Assembly (NCBI GenBank): GCA_963930655.1
Contig: OZ005606.1
Span: forward strand, 13,907,501 to 13,971,500
DNA length: 64,000 nt
Direction: 5' to 3'
From: Myrica gale
Lineage: Eukaryota > Streptophyta > Magnoliopsida > Fagales > Myricaceae
Positions 48,484-62,166 of this stretch are shown here, piece after piece (the stretch's first letter is position 1; each line of letters begins with the position of its first letter). The notes beneath the pieces are model-generated. The model saw only the letters and a program-made list of their open reading frames with translations, made no database searches and was not told the DNA's origin. Made by a program: the position numbers and the translations under genes.

Positions 48484-48599
48484 TTAATGTTGATAGAGCA
48501 ATAAATAAGATATCGATTTGTCTTAACATGCACGGGCTATCTGGGACAAAGTGAATTCTAACACAGGTCAACGGGTCAGTTATTATGGACATCGATGAT

Positions 48600-50210
48600 G
48601 TTTCTCATTGTTCAAAGACTGAAGAGGCAGGTCTATCCAAGCCCCCACTCTCTTCATGTTAGCTCTTTTTTGGAACTACCGGGGATTGGCCCACCCCACT
48701 GCTTTGCATTCCCTTCGAACATCAATTAGACGAAATAACCTGGACTGTATTTGTTTAATGGAAACAAAAGTTGGCTTGGCTCAATCTCATTTAGCTAGTG
48801 TTGGATTCTCTTTATCCTTTGAGTTTCAAGCCAAAGGTTTAAGTGGGGGCATGGTTTTTGCTTGGTGTCTTGGAGTGATTTTTGATAAGGTCTTGTTACA
48901 TCGACATATAATTTGCATTTTGGTAAGAGATTATCCAATTCACTGTCTTGTGGATTTGTCACTCAAGGAATATTTTTTGGAGTGAGTTATCTGCCTTGGG
49001 AGACTCGATTGAAGGGCCTTGGCTTATTATGGGTGACTACAATAATGTTCTTCTTCAATCTGAAAAAGCAGGAGGTCTCTTAGTGGCTTCTTCTTCGTGT
49101 AACGAGTTGTATCAGCTTATTCTTGATCATAGATTGGTTGATCTTCAACCGGACAAAGCTTATGCTACCACCGACTGGACCAATTTGTTCCCAAAGGCCC
49201 TCATCACTCATCTTTCTTGGACCACTTCAGATCATTGCCCGATTTTGTTACAAATGGTAGGTAGCATTTTTGTGGACCGAAGCCTTTTCGTTTCGAACAA
49301 TTTTGGTTGAAGGAACCAGGGTGTAAGTCGATTTTCAAGACTGCTCGGTTTGCAAGGTTTTCTGGCTCCCATGCTATTCAGCTTACTTGTAAGACTGCTG
49401 CTACAAAACAGGCTCTTCAAAAATGAAACCGTGAGTGTGTTGGGCTCCTCTAGGTCACAATCTGTTAGTTATATGATCAGTTGGCTCATTTGGAACAACA
49501 ACCCCATTCTAAGGCGGAGGAAGAAGCAGTAAATGACACCAGTAGTGCTCTCCAATCTGCTCTTCGGCAAGAATAATTATTTTGGAAATCTACGTCTCGC
49601 GTACACTGTCTCACCTCGACTGATTTGAACACGCGGTTTTTTCATCTTTCGATGATCGTTCAGCATTGTCGTAACAATATTATCTCTTTGAAGGATGTTA
49701 CAGGAGTGTGGCACTCAGATAGGGCAGCAGTTGGTAATCTGTTGGAGACTCATTTTTCTAAACTCTATGCTACTACTAAACCGAAACTTGCTATTATGGC
49801 GGAGGAGCTGATTACTCTGATGGTGGCTGCTGCTGAAAACACAGCTTTGTGTGTTATTCCATCTGAAGTGGAAATTCATCGGGCATTGAAGAGCATGGGA
49901 CCAGCTCTTCAAAGATAAGCTTATGTAATGTAAGCTACAAGGTAATTTTAAAGATCTTAGCTGATCGTTTGAAAATTCTATTACCCAAGCTCATCTCTAC
50001 CAATCAATCGGCTTTCGTACCTAGTCGTGTAATTCAAGAAAATTTTGTATGTGCTATGAAACTTTTTCATTCCATGAATTGCAAGTCTGGCTCGATATGG
50101 CACAAGCATATGACCGATTAGAATGAAAGTTTATTCTGCATGTTTTAAAGTGTTTCGGGTTCAATAGCCATTGGATTCAACTAATTTTGGAATGTATCAC
50201 TATCGTGACC
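48600..50210 (+). pseudogene. LINE (non-LTR) ORF2 remnant: endonuclease and RT
   Basis: An AP-endonuclease-like start is seen as ALFWNYRGLAHPTAL with LMETK (48660-48770), then GPWLIMGDYNN (49020), ATTDWTN and TSDHCPI (49165-49240). The linker and RT entry follow: NTRFFHLSMIVQ (49628), HRALKSMGP (49880). RT text resumes as ILKILADRLK-like and NQSAFVPSRVIQENF (49950-50045) and AQAYDRL-like at 50105. The usual APGPDG...LIPK part between them is missing. Several frameshifts and stops are present. The 3' half of RT and the poly-A tail are absent. The family copies itself by target-primed reverse transcription. Confidence 0.85.
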
Positions 50211-50391
50211 CTTAGAGAAAAAACACATATTCACACAGAGAAAGCACGATTTTATTTCTATATATCAAGATAACACAATACTAATTTCGTTATTTATAGG
50301 CATAGCACACAAATTCATCATACAATAAAGTAATAAATACAAAATTTATTTTTGTGTAAAGATAAACTTGAAGGCTGATAAAATAATGAAT

Positions 50392-50679
50392 GGGTAAAGT
50401 CATAATTAGTCCTGTATGTTTGACCAAAAATCAAATTGATATCCGCAACTATCAAAAAGGTGATTCGAGATAATTAACTTTTGAAAATTATAGATTCACA
50501 CCCCTCGTCCAAATTAGACGTTAAGTCATGAAAAATGACCGAAATGCCCCTTCAAGACTAAATTTTAATAAATAATAATAATAAAATTTTAAAAATAAAT
50601 TATAAATAAATAGATTATTAAACTAGAGTTTCAATAGTTTTATTTAAAAAATATTATGAGGCTAACTATGACTTTACCC
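50392..50679. mobile_element. MITE with 20+ bp inverted repeats (GGGTAAAGTCATA)
   Basis: The left arm GGGTAAAGTCATAATTAG and the right arm, inverted, GGGTAAAGTCATAGTTAG are almost identical. The interior includes the typical ATTTGGTCC/GTATGTTTGACC-like text and is AT-rich. No clear duplication was found; many plant MULE-type MITEs begin GGGTAAAGT. Confidence 0.75.
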
Positions 50680-52377
50680 ACATTTATGTTCGTAATGACT
50701 ACTTTTTGTTAATTAATAAAAAAAATATAGTTATGAATGAATATTATATTTGTGAGAACAAAAACGACGCATTGCTGAGTGAGAGCAATTTCAAAACTAA
50801 AAAAAATACACATGTTAGAATATTATCGCCTTATTATATATTTATCATTTTTTCCTTTTTAAAAGTTTGTGTTAGTTTGAAAAAAATACAAAAACAATTA
50901 TACTATTATTTAGTTGAGATTTATTAGAATGGTTGAAAGATCTCCCACACACAAGCTTTTAGCTAGCAAGTTTAAAAAATAATGATAAAAACCCTATTTA
51001 TTCTCTTATTTTGGTGTTAAAAGGTTATAATTCAGAAAATTTAGAGGGGCGAGAATGTAATTTGTATGGAAAAATATTCAGGTCTAAGAGAGCCACAAAC
51101 TTTTTTTTTTTAATCAAGCCACAAACGTAATTTGCAAGCAAAAATTTTCATTTTTGAAGGGCAAAAATGTCGGCATTGCTGGAAACAATCATTTGACAGG
51201 CTAAGTCCATCTGTTTTTGTTGGGGGTGGGTAAGGGTTTTATTTATTTATAACGAGGAATCTCGGGGCTAAGTGGATATTCTGGCACTTGAACGACGCAG
51301 AAAATAAAGAACAATATCCATTTCAAACCTCAATTGAATCATCCAACCGGAAAATTCCTTCCAAGCATTCTTCTAACTGCCAAAACAAAGCAATTGAACG
51401 AGGGAGCAAGTAAGGACAAGAAAGCACGCAGAAGAAAACATGACAAACAAACAAACTAAAAAATCCATCCTATCCAATACTCCAAGAAAACGTAATATTA
51501 CAAACAATGAAAAATCTTTTATTTTAATAAAGGATCAGTATAAAATTGATGTATATATACGCGAAAATCGAATTAATCTATATAATAATAAAAGTATAAA
51601 ATTAGTTCATATCATTTTAATTTTATTTTTCGTTAATTTTTCTATTAGAGATTAATTTTATATTTTTATTAGATTATAAATACTAATTTTATACCTTCAT
51701 TCGCTTACCGTACTGATTTTACATTTATTACTCTTAATAATTATGAGGGAAACTCAATTCCCACACGCCTCCATTCTGACCGAGGGACAACCCCTAACTC
51801 TAGGGTTATATTCGTTTTGAGTAAAAATATAGGATTTTAGAGAAGTTGTGAATTTTTATGTTGAATAGTATTTTATTGGTGTTTGTGTAAAGTGAAGAAA
51901 GAAATGATTTGATGTAATTGTTTAATAAAAAAATATTAGAGATATGTGAAAAAGTATAGAGAGAAAATTTATGTTGAATAAAAAATTAAAAAGTTATTGA
52001 AGATCGTGTAAAATATATTGATATTTATGTCTGAATATATGTAGTGGTAGATTTGTGAATATACTTGAAATCCTGAAAAATTGTACAAATATATCACAGA
52101 AGTCGTACATTTCTGATTCCTCTCTCTCTCGTCCTCTGACTTCTGACTGTGCATACAAAATGCTGGACTTTTGACGTTGGATCTTCGTCCTCCTCCGCGG
52201 TCGCCAGTTATGGACGCTTTCCCAACCCAATCCCAACAAGAAAACAGCTATTTTTCTGAGCAACAAGAAAACTCTTAGACTTGCATAAACCCTTAACTCT
52301 GCACAAGATTCGCTGCGTAATACTCTTGTTGTATCCCTCTCCTTGTCTGCCTCTACATATATAGTAAACAGAGAAAA
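50680..52377. other. AT-rich region and ICME upstream region
   Basis: No gene was found. At 51815-52010 the text GTGAAAAAGTATAGAGAGAAAA with flanks resembles the inside of the Tourist-like MITE at 20284, so a degenerate relative may be present. The last 300 bp before the ICME start become less AT-rich and contain pyrimidine-rich leader-like sequence. No convincing TATA box or start site can be fixed. Confidence 0.4.
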
Positions 52378-55300
52378 ATGCGGTCCCCAATTCTACCCAT
52401 GTCCATCAAGCTCTCGCACTCCTCGTTGGAACAACCAACCCCTTCAATCATGCCTTCTGCTGCTTCCGCATCCACGATGTTAGTCAGGGGAGGACAGGAT
52501 GATCTGACGACTACTGTTCTCTTCCCCTCATCGTTTGAGGATGAGAAAGACATTTCCATCAAGCCCCTTCTTCCAAGGTCCTTAAGCTACACCGGCAGTA
52601 CTGCCACCGTCCCCACCAGCAGCAGCAGTAGCTCTGACAGCTTCTACCAGCAGAGGCGGCGCCGGATCGGAAGCGAAAACTCGCTGTCTTCACTCTCCAG
52701 TGGCGATGGACGACACCACTCTTTTGGCCGCGATGTTGGGCACGCCGTGGCCGAGACGTTCTTGCTGACCCGTTTGAGTTTGAAGCTCTTGAGATATCTT
52801 GGGTACAATTTCTTGATTACTTTCATTTTGGTCGTAGGTTTTGTAATTTGTTGAGAATTGCTCTGCTTTGCTATGGCAATGATTGGTCTTGGTTACTGTT
52901 TTATTATTTGTCTGATTATACATGTGGTTCCTTTCAATTTGGTTGGACATTGCTTGCTTGATGTTTGGGTTTTTCCATTTAATATCGAAAGTTCACTTTT
53001 TGTTATTTGGTTTATTCCATGGCATTGAAGATCGAATCATTAGTGGTTTGATTTGTTTGTGCTCGAATTCGTGATTGAAGATCATGCTTCTCAGACAGCT
53101 TTTTGGGATAAATTTACCATTAAACTTCAGGAGAGGATGACGGGAAATGACCCAAGTATAGGTTATCTCAATAGGCAGTGCATACTAATTTTGTTGATCT
53201 AGATTGTGATCGAAGATGTTTTGAGGGGAATTTTGTATGAGCAATGAGGTGGGGTAATGTCGTAACATGTACATAATGTGTCAATCACGGCAATGTGTTG
53301 GTCTGAGGAACCCTTTGGAGATGATTAAGGTAGGAGATCCCCTTATCTCTTTTTTCGTTTCCCCAATCAGATGTATATTAGATGTTCCAAAACAGCATTG
53401 ATGTTAGTTCCAAAAGTTTGAGGCTTGAACTTCATCCTCTAAATTTGATATAGCTTGGTCTGTTCACATCATCAGTTGGAAGAGCAGTGATTGTATTTGC
53501 CAATGCTGCATCGTCATGCTTAGCCACTTCAGATGTGAGAAAGGTTTTCATTTGCTATGGTTGTTTTTCAACCAGGTCCCTTCTTATAGGCAACTTGTGG
53601 ATGGTCCTCTGTACTTAATCATCTTCCTTTTCTAGGACAGATTATAGTCTACTATTGTGGATCAGTTTCGTCGTAAATTATTTGCTGTGTTATGTCACTT
53701 CAGAAAGCGATTGTATCTGAAGAAAACATTTAGCCTTGGTACTCAAATATGTGAGGGAAAATGATCAAGAAGTTTCAAATGTGATATAAATTTGATCCCG
53801 AAGGTTAGGTAACAATTGAGTCTACACATATGGTGTAGGCTCTCTAAGATAGATATCAAAGGTGAGAGAACATTGAGATAGCTAGATGCCTTTCATGTTA
53901 CCTTTTTTTGTGTAAATATGCGATGGGAATCTAATCATGAGTGTCTAGCCATGAATAAATTAGGTGACTGAGACTACACTTATGAAGTTGGCACTCGAAA
54001 AGGGATAGGAAAGGTTGAACATTGAGAAAATTACAAAGAAGAGAAATAAGTAGAAATCTGGAGGTGGTGTCAACTATTGGAACTGGTAAACAGAAGTAAT
54101 CTAGCATATGTGGCTTTTGACTAGTAGCTCAGTTAACCACACCAATCACTTCTACATAAAGTTATAGGAGGACAGAGAATACTTGCAGTGATTTCAACTC
54201 CATCTTATGATCCTTTGAGTCCTCGAAGAATTTGGAATTTCAATCTTGCATGCTTTAATTTATCTTTGAGATTTTTTATGAAGCCTATCCAAATTAGAAG
54301 CTTTCTAATCATTTATTTTCCTTCAGGGTAGGTTACAAATGGATTACAAGATTTCTAGCCCTTGGCTGTTACTCCTTACTGCTAATCCCTGGTTTTCTTC
54401 AAGGTCTGCGACATTTAGTGTTCTGTTACAAAATTTTCATGCGCATACACTTTTTCTCTTTCATGCAGTTTAGACGCTGTATGTTCTGGTTGTACACATG
54501 GGGCTGGTAGAGCATAACTAATCTGCTTGTGTAATGCAGTTGGATATTACTATTTCTACTCCGCTCAGGTTCGCAGAAGCATAGTGTATGGTGATCAGCC
54601 AAGAAACAAGTACTATTGCTGAACTTTATACCCCATGATATTTTCATGGATTTGGTGGCATTAATTGTATAAATTTTGTTCTGCAGGCTGGATCTGTATC
54701 TACCCAAAAATTCTGACGGGCCAAAGCCTGTTGTTGCATTTGTAACTGGTGGTGCCTGGATTATTGGGTGAGAGATATTTCCTTGTTTGTTAATGTTCGA
54801 AGTTGCAGCAGAAAGTCTCTAAAATAGTAGTATAGCAGAGACGTTTTTGGTTTTAGACCCAATCTCTATTTGGACTACAAGATGTTTCTAATGTTGTCTC
54901 CTTTTCTCCTTATAAAGTGCTTTTCTGGGTTACATGATCATCTGTATGACTCGAGCATCAAAATTTTCAGAATTTATTTTGCTTTTATTAATCAAATTAC
55001 AAAATGAATGAAACTGTTTACAGGGAAATGTTATCTGTTTCTCTTGATTCCATAAATGTGCATGATTTTTACTTGTATCATATGTCTTGTTATTTATATG
55101 CGCAACAAATTTTGAGACTTCCTATTTCTTTTGTTTTCTGGTACAGCTACAAAGCATGGGGTTGTCTTTTAGGACAACATTTATCAGAAAGAGACATCAT
55201 AGTGGCATGCATAGATTACAGGTGATATGATTTCCTCCAAGCAATAGCATAATTTCGAATTTAACAAATCTCATCTTGCCACTGAAAACAATGGTCTGGA

Positions 55301-55599
55301 TGAACTTTTGAAGTTATGGGGTTTTCTTTGTGTGTCCATATGATATCTAGCACAAAAAGTTGTCAGGTTCTATTTCTTGTGAGGTCAATACTTGTTGGTA
55401 ATGCAGTCCTGAGGCTATCAACATCTCTTTGAAAGGCACCAGGCTATTAAACAGTATCTTGGATCATGTCCTCTGTTTGTGCATAATTGTTACTATGTTC
55501 CTCGCCAACTTGATCCATGATTTGTAGGCCAATTTGTTACATCCTTTTTGTGATTGAAAACTTTCCATCAATAACAAAGATAATCGATCAGAATCAAGG

Positions 55600-55634
<35 letters not shown>

Positions 55635-58600
55635 CCAAGATCTGGATGGATCCCCACACTAATCCTTGACTTAACTCTTTTAAGAGAGCTTACCAGAATG
55701 GTAGATGCTGAAGCAGTTACGTTTTTAGCATAAAATAATTCAGTGGGGACGATTGTTTCTGTGTGTGTACTGCAGTACTACATACAGAATCACTTGTACT
55801 GTATATGTTATTAGGTTTCATAGTTGATGCCGCCTCTGGCTTCTGAGATTTCTTTTATCTAAGGAAGATTGCCAGTTATTTGTGTTAACATCATTTCAAC
55901 AAATCATTGATTTATGTTGTTGCATAACACTTCCCCATAAGTAGGCCAGCCTTCCCTTAAGAAGTGGTCCCAACACATGGAATATTTTAAAGGAGTTTAG
56001 GGTAAAAGTGTGCAGAGTCAGAGTTCAAACTTAGGACTCGTGCTTTAATACCGTATTAAATCACTTGTCCCAAAATTTTTAGGTAGATAGAAAAGGTGAA
56101 GCTAATCATCTTAAATGAAGTATGAACTAGTTCATTTTGTTCTGCAATTTTATGTGGATTCCGAGATTTATTTTTTAGCTAAAAAGTGACATCAAATTGG
56201 GTCGAGCCTTACATGACATAAGGTGTCTTGGGTTAAAATAGTTTTCAACTTGGGTTATTAGTTCAAAAGCAATGATTAATTCTGTACTGAGGGAAAAAGA
56301 TGTAATATTGTGCAAGTGTGGAACATGTTTTGTCTTGGGTTTATATTCTTTGAACCATCATTCCATATATATTTTTTTCTTTTTTTGGCTTATCTAAGGC
56401 CTTTTTGGCCTACTCAGAATATGAGTTCCTAATGCTACTAATATGAGAAAGCATCATCATGTGTCTAGAATGTACCTAGAGTAGTTAGAACTGCATAACA
56501 TAATTATGAATATTTCATTTTAGGAGAAAAGTCATTTTGCGCCCCTAAATTATGGGTTAATGTCACTTTTGGGGTCCAAATTTCCAAGTTCGTCACATTG
56601 AGCTCACGAACTTCGAAATTCATTAAAGTGCACCCTCAAATAAGATCCGACTATCAAAACCATGCCACATCCCATGTGGCATGGTTTTGATGGTTGGATC
56701 TTACTTGAGCCGCAGATTGATGAATTTGGGTACTTCGAAGGCTCAACGTAACAAACTTGGTAGTTCAAATCTCCATAGTGACATTGAGCCCATAGGTTAG
56801 GGTTGCAAAATGAAATCTCCCCTTCATTTTATGAAAAGGCATTTTGCTATCCGAAGAAAAAACAACAGGAATATATTTTCCACAAACTGCTCTCTCTCTC
56901 TCTCTCTCTCTTTCCTTTTTTGTTCGTCATTATTACACATTATACTGTTCATTAATCCCTAAACAGAAATATAGCTCTCTCTCACACCCCCACACAACCT
57001 CGTTCATTTTGTTACCAATCTGGAGTTTTATCCTTATAAAACCCACAAGATCACAACATTTTATTGTCCTAGTGTCCATCATAAGCACGCTTGACAGAGT
57101 TAATCTGTCCTCTATCAATGAGACATGCTAAAGCTCGAAATTATTGGCAAAAAGAAAAAAATGTAGTGGTATGAAGCCCCCTGGAAAGCTTATAAAAAAA
57201 AACCCTAGAAAGTAAAGAATGTTCTTGTATATGGGGACCATCATTGACTAGGGAGAAAAATGGTGACCATCCTTGATGATGATGATGATGTTCCTGCATA
57301 TTACACTTCCCCTTCATTTTCAATTCTATAGGACACAGTGGACGGGTTTGATTTTCATTAGGTTTTGGACTTGCAATCTCTTTTTTCTTTAAAAAAAAAA
57401 ACAAATCTTCTCCATCTTTCAAAGTTTACTTCCACAGTATCTTGTTTCTGTTTTGTACTATGAGCATTCTTGTGTATATTGGTTATCATGGACAACAAAT
57501 AATATGCAGCTCGGAAGTTCTTAGGTTGTAGATGAATTGTTTTGTGACTTGAGTAAAAGTGCCTAACATGTATCCAACTATAATCTTATCACCTATTAGC
57601 ATAGGTTCCTACCATTGTAGGTCTAAATCAGCAATTGTTGCAGAAATTTTCCTCAGGGGACTATAAGTGATATGGTGAAGGATGCTTCTCAAGGAATCTC
57701 ATTCGTATGCAACAATATTGCTGAATATGGAGGAGATCCTGATAGGTAATAGATTCTCTACTTTATTTCATAAGTGTAAAGCATGACCTTTTTTTGGTAA
57801 TAGATCCTGAATATGGAGTTGCTAATAAAGATGGATGTCGCTTATGGCTTCATTTTTGAAGGATTTATCTGATGGGACAGTCAGCTGGTGCACATATTGC
57901 TGCTTGCACGCTCTTGGAGCAGGCAATTAAAGAAGCTGGTGAAGGAGAGAGCACATCCTGGAGTGTCTCCCAGTTAAAGGCTTATTTTGGTTTATCTGGA
58001 GGGTAAGTGTCTGTTGCAACTTCTAGGAACCATCTGGGATTCCTGCCTATATTTCAAGCACAATCGGCCCTGTTGTTGCTTCTAAGCATTTGAGACATTC
58101 CTTGAAAATGTATTTAATGGACTATAGTGCAAGATGGTCCGGAGGTAACTGCTTGATTCTGCTGGGATATCTCACAATAGAGATCTTTGAAATACTGGTT
58201 CTTTCACTGATTGCATGCGCTAGTGAACTGTGATTTTACTTTTTCATTTGAATTGGCATTGCTGCCCAACATCTTCCTTATTCTATGCTTCAGCAGTGTT
58301 TCTTCCAAAGCATTCAGAATTATAGTGCAAGATATGACTATGATATTGTGTTTTTAGTTGGAGTTGACTCGGTTGACTTTTTTCTGGGCCTCATAGTGCA
58401 GCTACGGTGTAACGGAAATAACTAATTGAACAAGATAAGTTGTTGGAGTTTCTTATTGTAGGCAAGAAGTTTAACAAGCACCATTTTATTTTTCTATTGA
58501 CCATTAAGCACATAGCAATGCAGTTAATACCTTCTCCTAGTTACGGTATCATTCAAGGTGGTTTCATCTGTTGCACTCTCTTTTTCAAGCATCTTGGCCC

Positions 58601-60976
58601 TATGTTTTTGGTGTTTTGCACATAAAAAGTTACATTCAGTTTTTCTCCTATAAACAGGTACAATTTGGTCAAGCTTATAGATTACTTCCACGGTCGAGGT
58701 CTGTACCGTTCTGTTTTTTCACGGTATGCATTCATAATTTTGCTTGTAGGTAATTTAGTACATGTAAATCTTTTGGTTAATTGCTTAATCTCTGCCATTC
58801 ATTTCGTTGAGCTGATCACTTTTAACATTTGCTACAGGATAATGGAAGGGGAGCAATCCTTGAGACGATTCTCCCCTGAAGTCATGGTCCAGGACCCAAA
58901 CATTAGGCATGTGGTTCCCCTCTTACCGCCTATTATATTGTTTCATGGTACTGCTGATTACTCTATACCTTCAGATGCCAGGTGTGAATCTTTCCTCGTG
59001 ACTTGTTCTGCAGATTATGCAAGAGGTTCACTTTGTTATTTGATTAAAATTTTGTTGCTGTTATTCTTGCTTCGAAGTAGATTAGCATCAAATTACTTAA
59101 GACATCGTTGAGCTTTCAAAAGTTGTGGCTGTCCTTTAGATGTTGTGATATATGGTAATTTTTTTTCCCATTTTGACATATGAGTTAGGTCCGCTGAAAG
59201 TTTTACAGATAGTTCAATTGGTTATCCTTTAGATGTTGTGATATATGGTTAAAACCTTTTTAGTTTTTTTCCATTTGAATATATGATTTAGGTCCGCTGA
59301 ATAGTATACACAGTTCAATTTGAATACTAGCTATCGGCATCGAGATATGAGTAGTTCCACTGACTTGTTTTAATGTGAAATTGGGGACAATTGGGCCACA
59401 TGCTTATATCTATTTCTTGTGCTCTTTCAAAGCTTGTGCATTTTTTGCAAAGTTTTGCCTTAAAAACACACTTTTTGAAGGAACCCTAATGTTTGAAACA
59501 TGGAACCATCAAATAATTTTGCAAGAAATTAAGGGCTGAAAGATAAGGATGTAGAGATGGATTAGCTAGAAAACCAGTAAAAGTTTACTTTCATACCATC
59601 AAGGTAAGAGGGAAATAGCATTAAGGACTATGATAGGGTAATGCCTAGAAGAGTTGATGAAGTTTTGTTGTGCTGGAAAAGGGATTTTAAAGACCCTCGG
59701 GCCTTAGCTATTTGGAGAATGATCCCTACTTGTATTTGGTGGAATTTATGGAGAGAGAGAAATGGGAGATGTTTTGAGGGAGTGGCTGTGTCCAAGGAGG
59801 GTCTGAGGGGCAATTTTTTGCAGTCCTTGTTCGTGTGGGTGAATGCTATGTTGGGTTATCCTTTTTCGGAGTTTTTCTATTTCATTAGTTTTCTAGCTTG
59901 TTTGGTCTAGAGGTATCAGAATAGTCATTTGTACTGTTCCTTCTATTCTTTTTATCTTTCAATAAAATTGCCTTATAAAAAAAATGGAAAGAGAAACTTC
60001 CTAGTTATCCTTCCAGGCATGGAGTTGGGAATTGTGCATTTATCTAGGATGAACTGTTACTGTAGACCAGAATTGGACAGGAAATGAGTGTCGTGACAAT
60101 GTGCATTTTTACAGGATATTTGATCAACGAGTCTCACTTTAAATTGTCTTAACCATTAGGCTTGTCACAACATTTATCTGCAAATTGAGGTAAAGGGTTT
60201 GTAGAAATATGGGCTGTAATTATCAATTTCTGTGGTGCAGTAAGGATTTTGCTGAAACTCTACAAAAAGTTGGGGTCAAGGCAGAATCAATTTTATATGA
60301 AGGAAAGACTCACACGGATTTATTTCTTCAGGTAAAGGAGGCCCTTAAAATGCTTCCTTTTGTTAAGTTTGTTCTGTCATGATGTTGCTTTTGTGGCTTC
60401 TAGAAACAACTGGGGAGGTTTAAACCGCTTTCTCTTCCATTTTATTTATTTTAAAATGTCTCCAAGGAATTCTCCGCTCAATTTATTACAAATTTTCGCT
60501 AGATTGGACTAAGAGTTTCTGCCAGTTAATTTTCTGGATGGAGCTCATCCTTAACTGTTCCTTAATCATTGGTTTTCTGTTCAATTAGACACTGAAATTA
60601 CTTAAAATGCTTTGTTCTTCCCACTTCTTTAAGAAACTGTTTTTTATTCTTTCTTTCTTTGTAATAAGGTCTTCTGTTACTTTTATCTTTCTCGTGTATA
60701 CATAAAACATTTTTTATTATGTGATAGTCTTAGTTTAAGGTATGTTGGTCACCAATGGGAAGATCCCAAAAGAAACTTGACCGATATAAGTATATTTGTG
60801 AACGTGCTACTCAGGATCCCATGAGAGGTGAAGGAGATCAGATGTTTGAAGATTTAGTGGCCATCATTCATGCTGGTGATACAGAGGCCCTCACCAAAGA
60901 TGCGGCGGCTCCTCCAAGAAGACGCCTTGTACCTGAATTTATGTTGCAGTTGGCTCGCAGAGTCAGCCCATTCTAA
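52378..60976 (+). CDS. ICME: Isoprenylcysteine alpha-carbonyl methylesterase (ICME family), 11 exons
   Basis: Removes the methyl ester from the C-terminal prenylated cysteine of CaaX proteins, reversing ICMT; in Arabidopsis this family modulates ABA signalling from the ER/Golgi membrane. Exons: 52378-52802, 54327-54403, 54540-54609, 54687-54767, 55147-55221, 57644-57745, 57862-58002, 58658-58723, 58838-58981, 60241-60331, 60815-60976, all GT-AG and in frame, 477 residues. Residues 1-130 are a Ser-rich cytosolic head; 143-175 ([15 protein letters not shown] onward) are hydrophobic membrane segments; TGGAWIIG (211-218) is the oxyanion region; the triad is S284 in GQSAG, D386 in TADYS, H418 in GKTHTD. 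The C-terminus ends RRVSPF. The length and N-terminus would also fit the ICME-LIKE1 paralogue. Intron 5 carries a MITE and intron 9 a LINE tail. No defect is seen. Confidence 0.95.
55604..55630. repeat. (AT)n microsatellite in ICME intron 5
   Basis: About thirteen AT dinucleotides in a row. A (CT)n tract of about ten repeats lies at 56888-56910 in the same intron. Confidence 0.9.
56523..56822. mobile_element. MULE-type MITE, 300 bp, 9-bp duplication TTCATTTTA
   Basis: This is a foldback element whose arms both begin with GGAGA/GGGGA and share TCATTTTGC, CCCTAA, ATGGG, AATGTCACT. The middle is a near-palindrome around CATGCCACATCCCATGTGGC. TTCATTTTA occurs exactly at both borders (56514-56522 and 56823-56831); a 9-bp duplication points to Mutator-like elements. 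It lies in ICME intron 5. Confidence 0.92.
59636..59986 (+). mobile_element. 5'-truncated LINE 3' end in ICME intron 9
   Basis: A frame from 59641 shows LALAIW-like [17 protein letters not shown] and [10 protein letters not shown], the RT-associated zinc-binding segment (zf-RVT) that ends many plant LINE ORF2 proteins. It is followed by about 80 bp of 3' UTR with TTTCAATAAAATTGCC and a short A-run at about 59978-59986. This shape, a 3' end with poly-A and a severely cut 5' end, is typical of LINE insertion. A target duplication could not be identified. It is in the same orientation as the gene but is spliced out. Confidence 0.8.
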
Positions 60977-62166
60977 CTGTTGTTGATTCCTCAACTACTA
61001 ACCTGAAAGTCCATAGTCTTGTTCATCCACCCTTCTACTGTACATATATTTCCATTATAAAATGTATTTCTCCCTTCCAACCATCCCTTTGGGTCACCGA
61101 TAGCTAGCACTCTCTCTGTCAGCCTTTGTTTTTTCCTTGTAGGCTGGCTAGGTCTTGCTCCAATTTGGGAAAGATTGCAAACGCTTTTTCCTTATGCAGC
61201 CGTTACCTCCTTGGTGGGGGGTTCATTATACATGCACTCAGAACTTCTCGGAGATGATAAAAGCAATGGAGCTTTGCTTTTACCATGTCATGGTGATGAG
61301 TTAGATTAAAAAACTTGGCCGAATTATAAACCATCCAATGGATTTAGAATACCCCCCTACAGTCCATAGTCCATAGTTTGAAGACCCCAGGGGAAAAGGT
61401 TGAACAATTACTTGTTTAGGGATGGAATTACTATGTTAAGCGCGCTGTGTTGCTGGTTGGCCTCACTTTGCGCAGACTTTTTTCTTTGAATGCTATTATA
61501 TATATGCCTCATTGACGTTTTGTACCAGTATTATTCTATCACTGTTCTGCCTTGTTCATGAGGGCTTGTGGTTTGCGCAGACAGGATGTAGTATGAACCA
61601 TGCCCTATTCTTCATGGAACAAACTTAAATGACTGGGGTGTTTGGAAAATGAGAATTTTCAAAATTTCTCTTCTTTTGAAAATTCTCACTGCCCAAACAC
61701 GGAGCACAAAATTTTGACTTTTTGCTGCCAAAAAGGGAACACTAAACAGAATCTCAGTCCGGCTTAGGTAAGTAAATTCTGTTAATTATTTTTTATTTTT
61801 TTTCTAAGGAGACGGTGAGATATTTTAATTTTCTGTATTAATTTTATAGCATAGCTCCGGCATCTCCCAAAAATGAACGAATATCTTATTTTAGCCGGCC
61901 ATTTGTGATTTTTCATATGCTCATTTGATCCAAATTGTGAAGAAACCGTTCCATAAAGTAGAATTATTAAGAAATAAAAAAGCACTCGACGTACCCGGAA
62001 GATCGGTGTTATTCAAATAAGCTAAGTTTAAAACTCACACGTGTATAGATATCAAATGGATGCGCAAACTAATTAAAAGCACAAGAGCATTAGATAATTA
62101 TGTAACTCTGATCTTCTTATAGCTGCTGCTTATCCCAGACATCAGGCAGCACAGAGCAACTTTGGG
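60977..62166. other. ICME 3' flank with a foldback
   Basis: The first few hundred bases are the probable ICME 3' untranslated region. At 61638-61700 an imperfect 27-nt inverted repeat (GTGTTTGG...ATGAGAATTTTC and its mirror) could be a MITE remnant. No other feature was recognised up to the stop codon of the next gene. Confidence 0.5.

Noticed and set aside
52352-52366. TATATATAG as the ICME TATA box
   Set aside because: It is only about 15-25 bp before the start codon, too close for a promoter with a leader; other upstream leader-like sequence exists.
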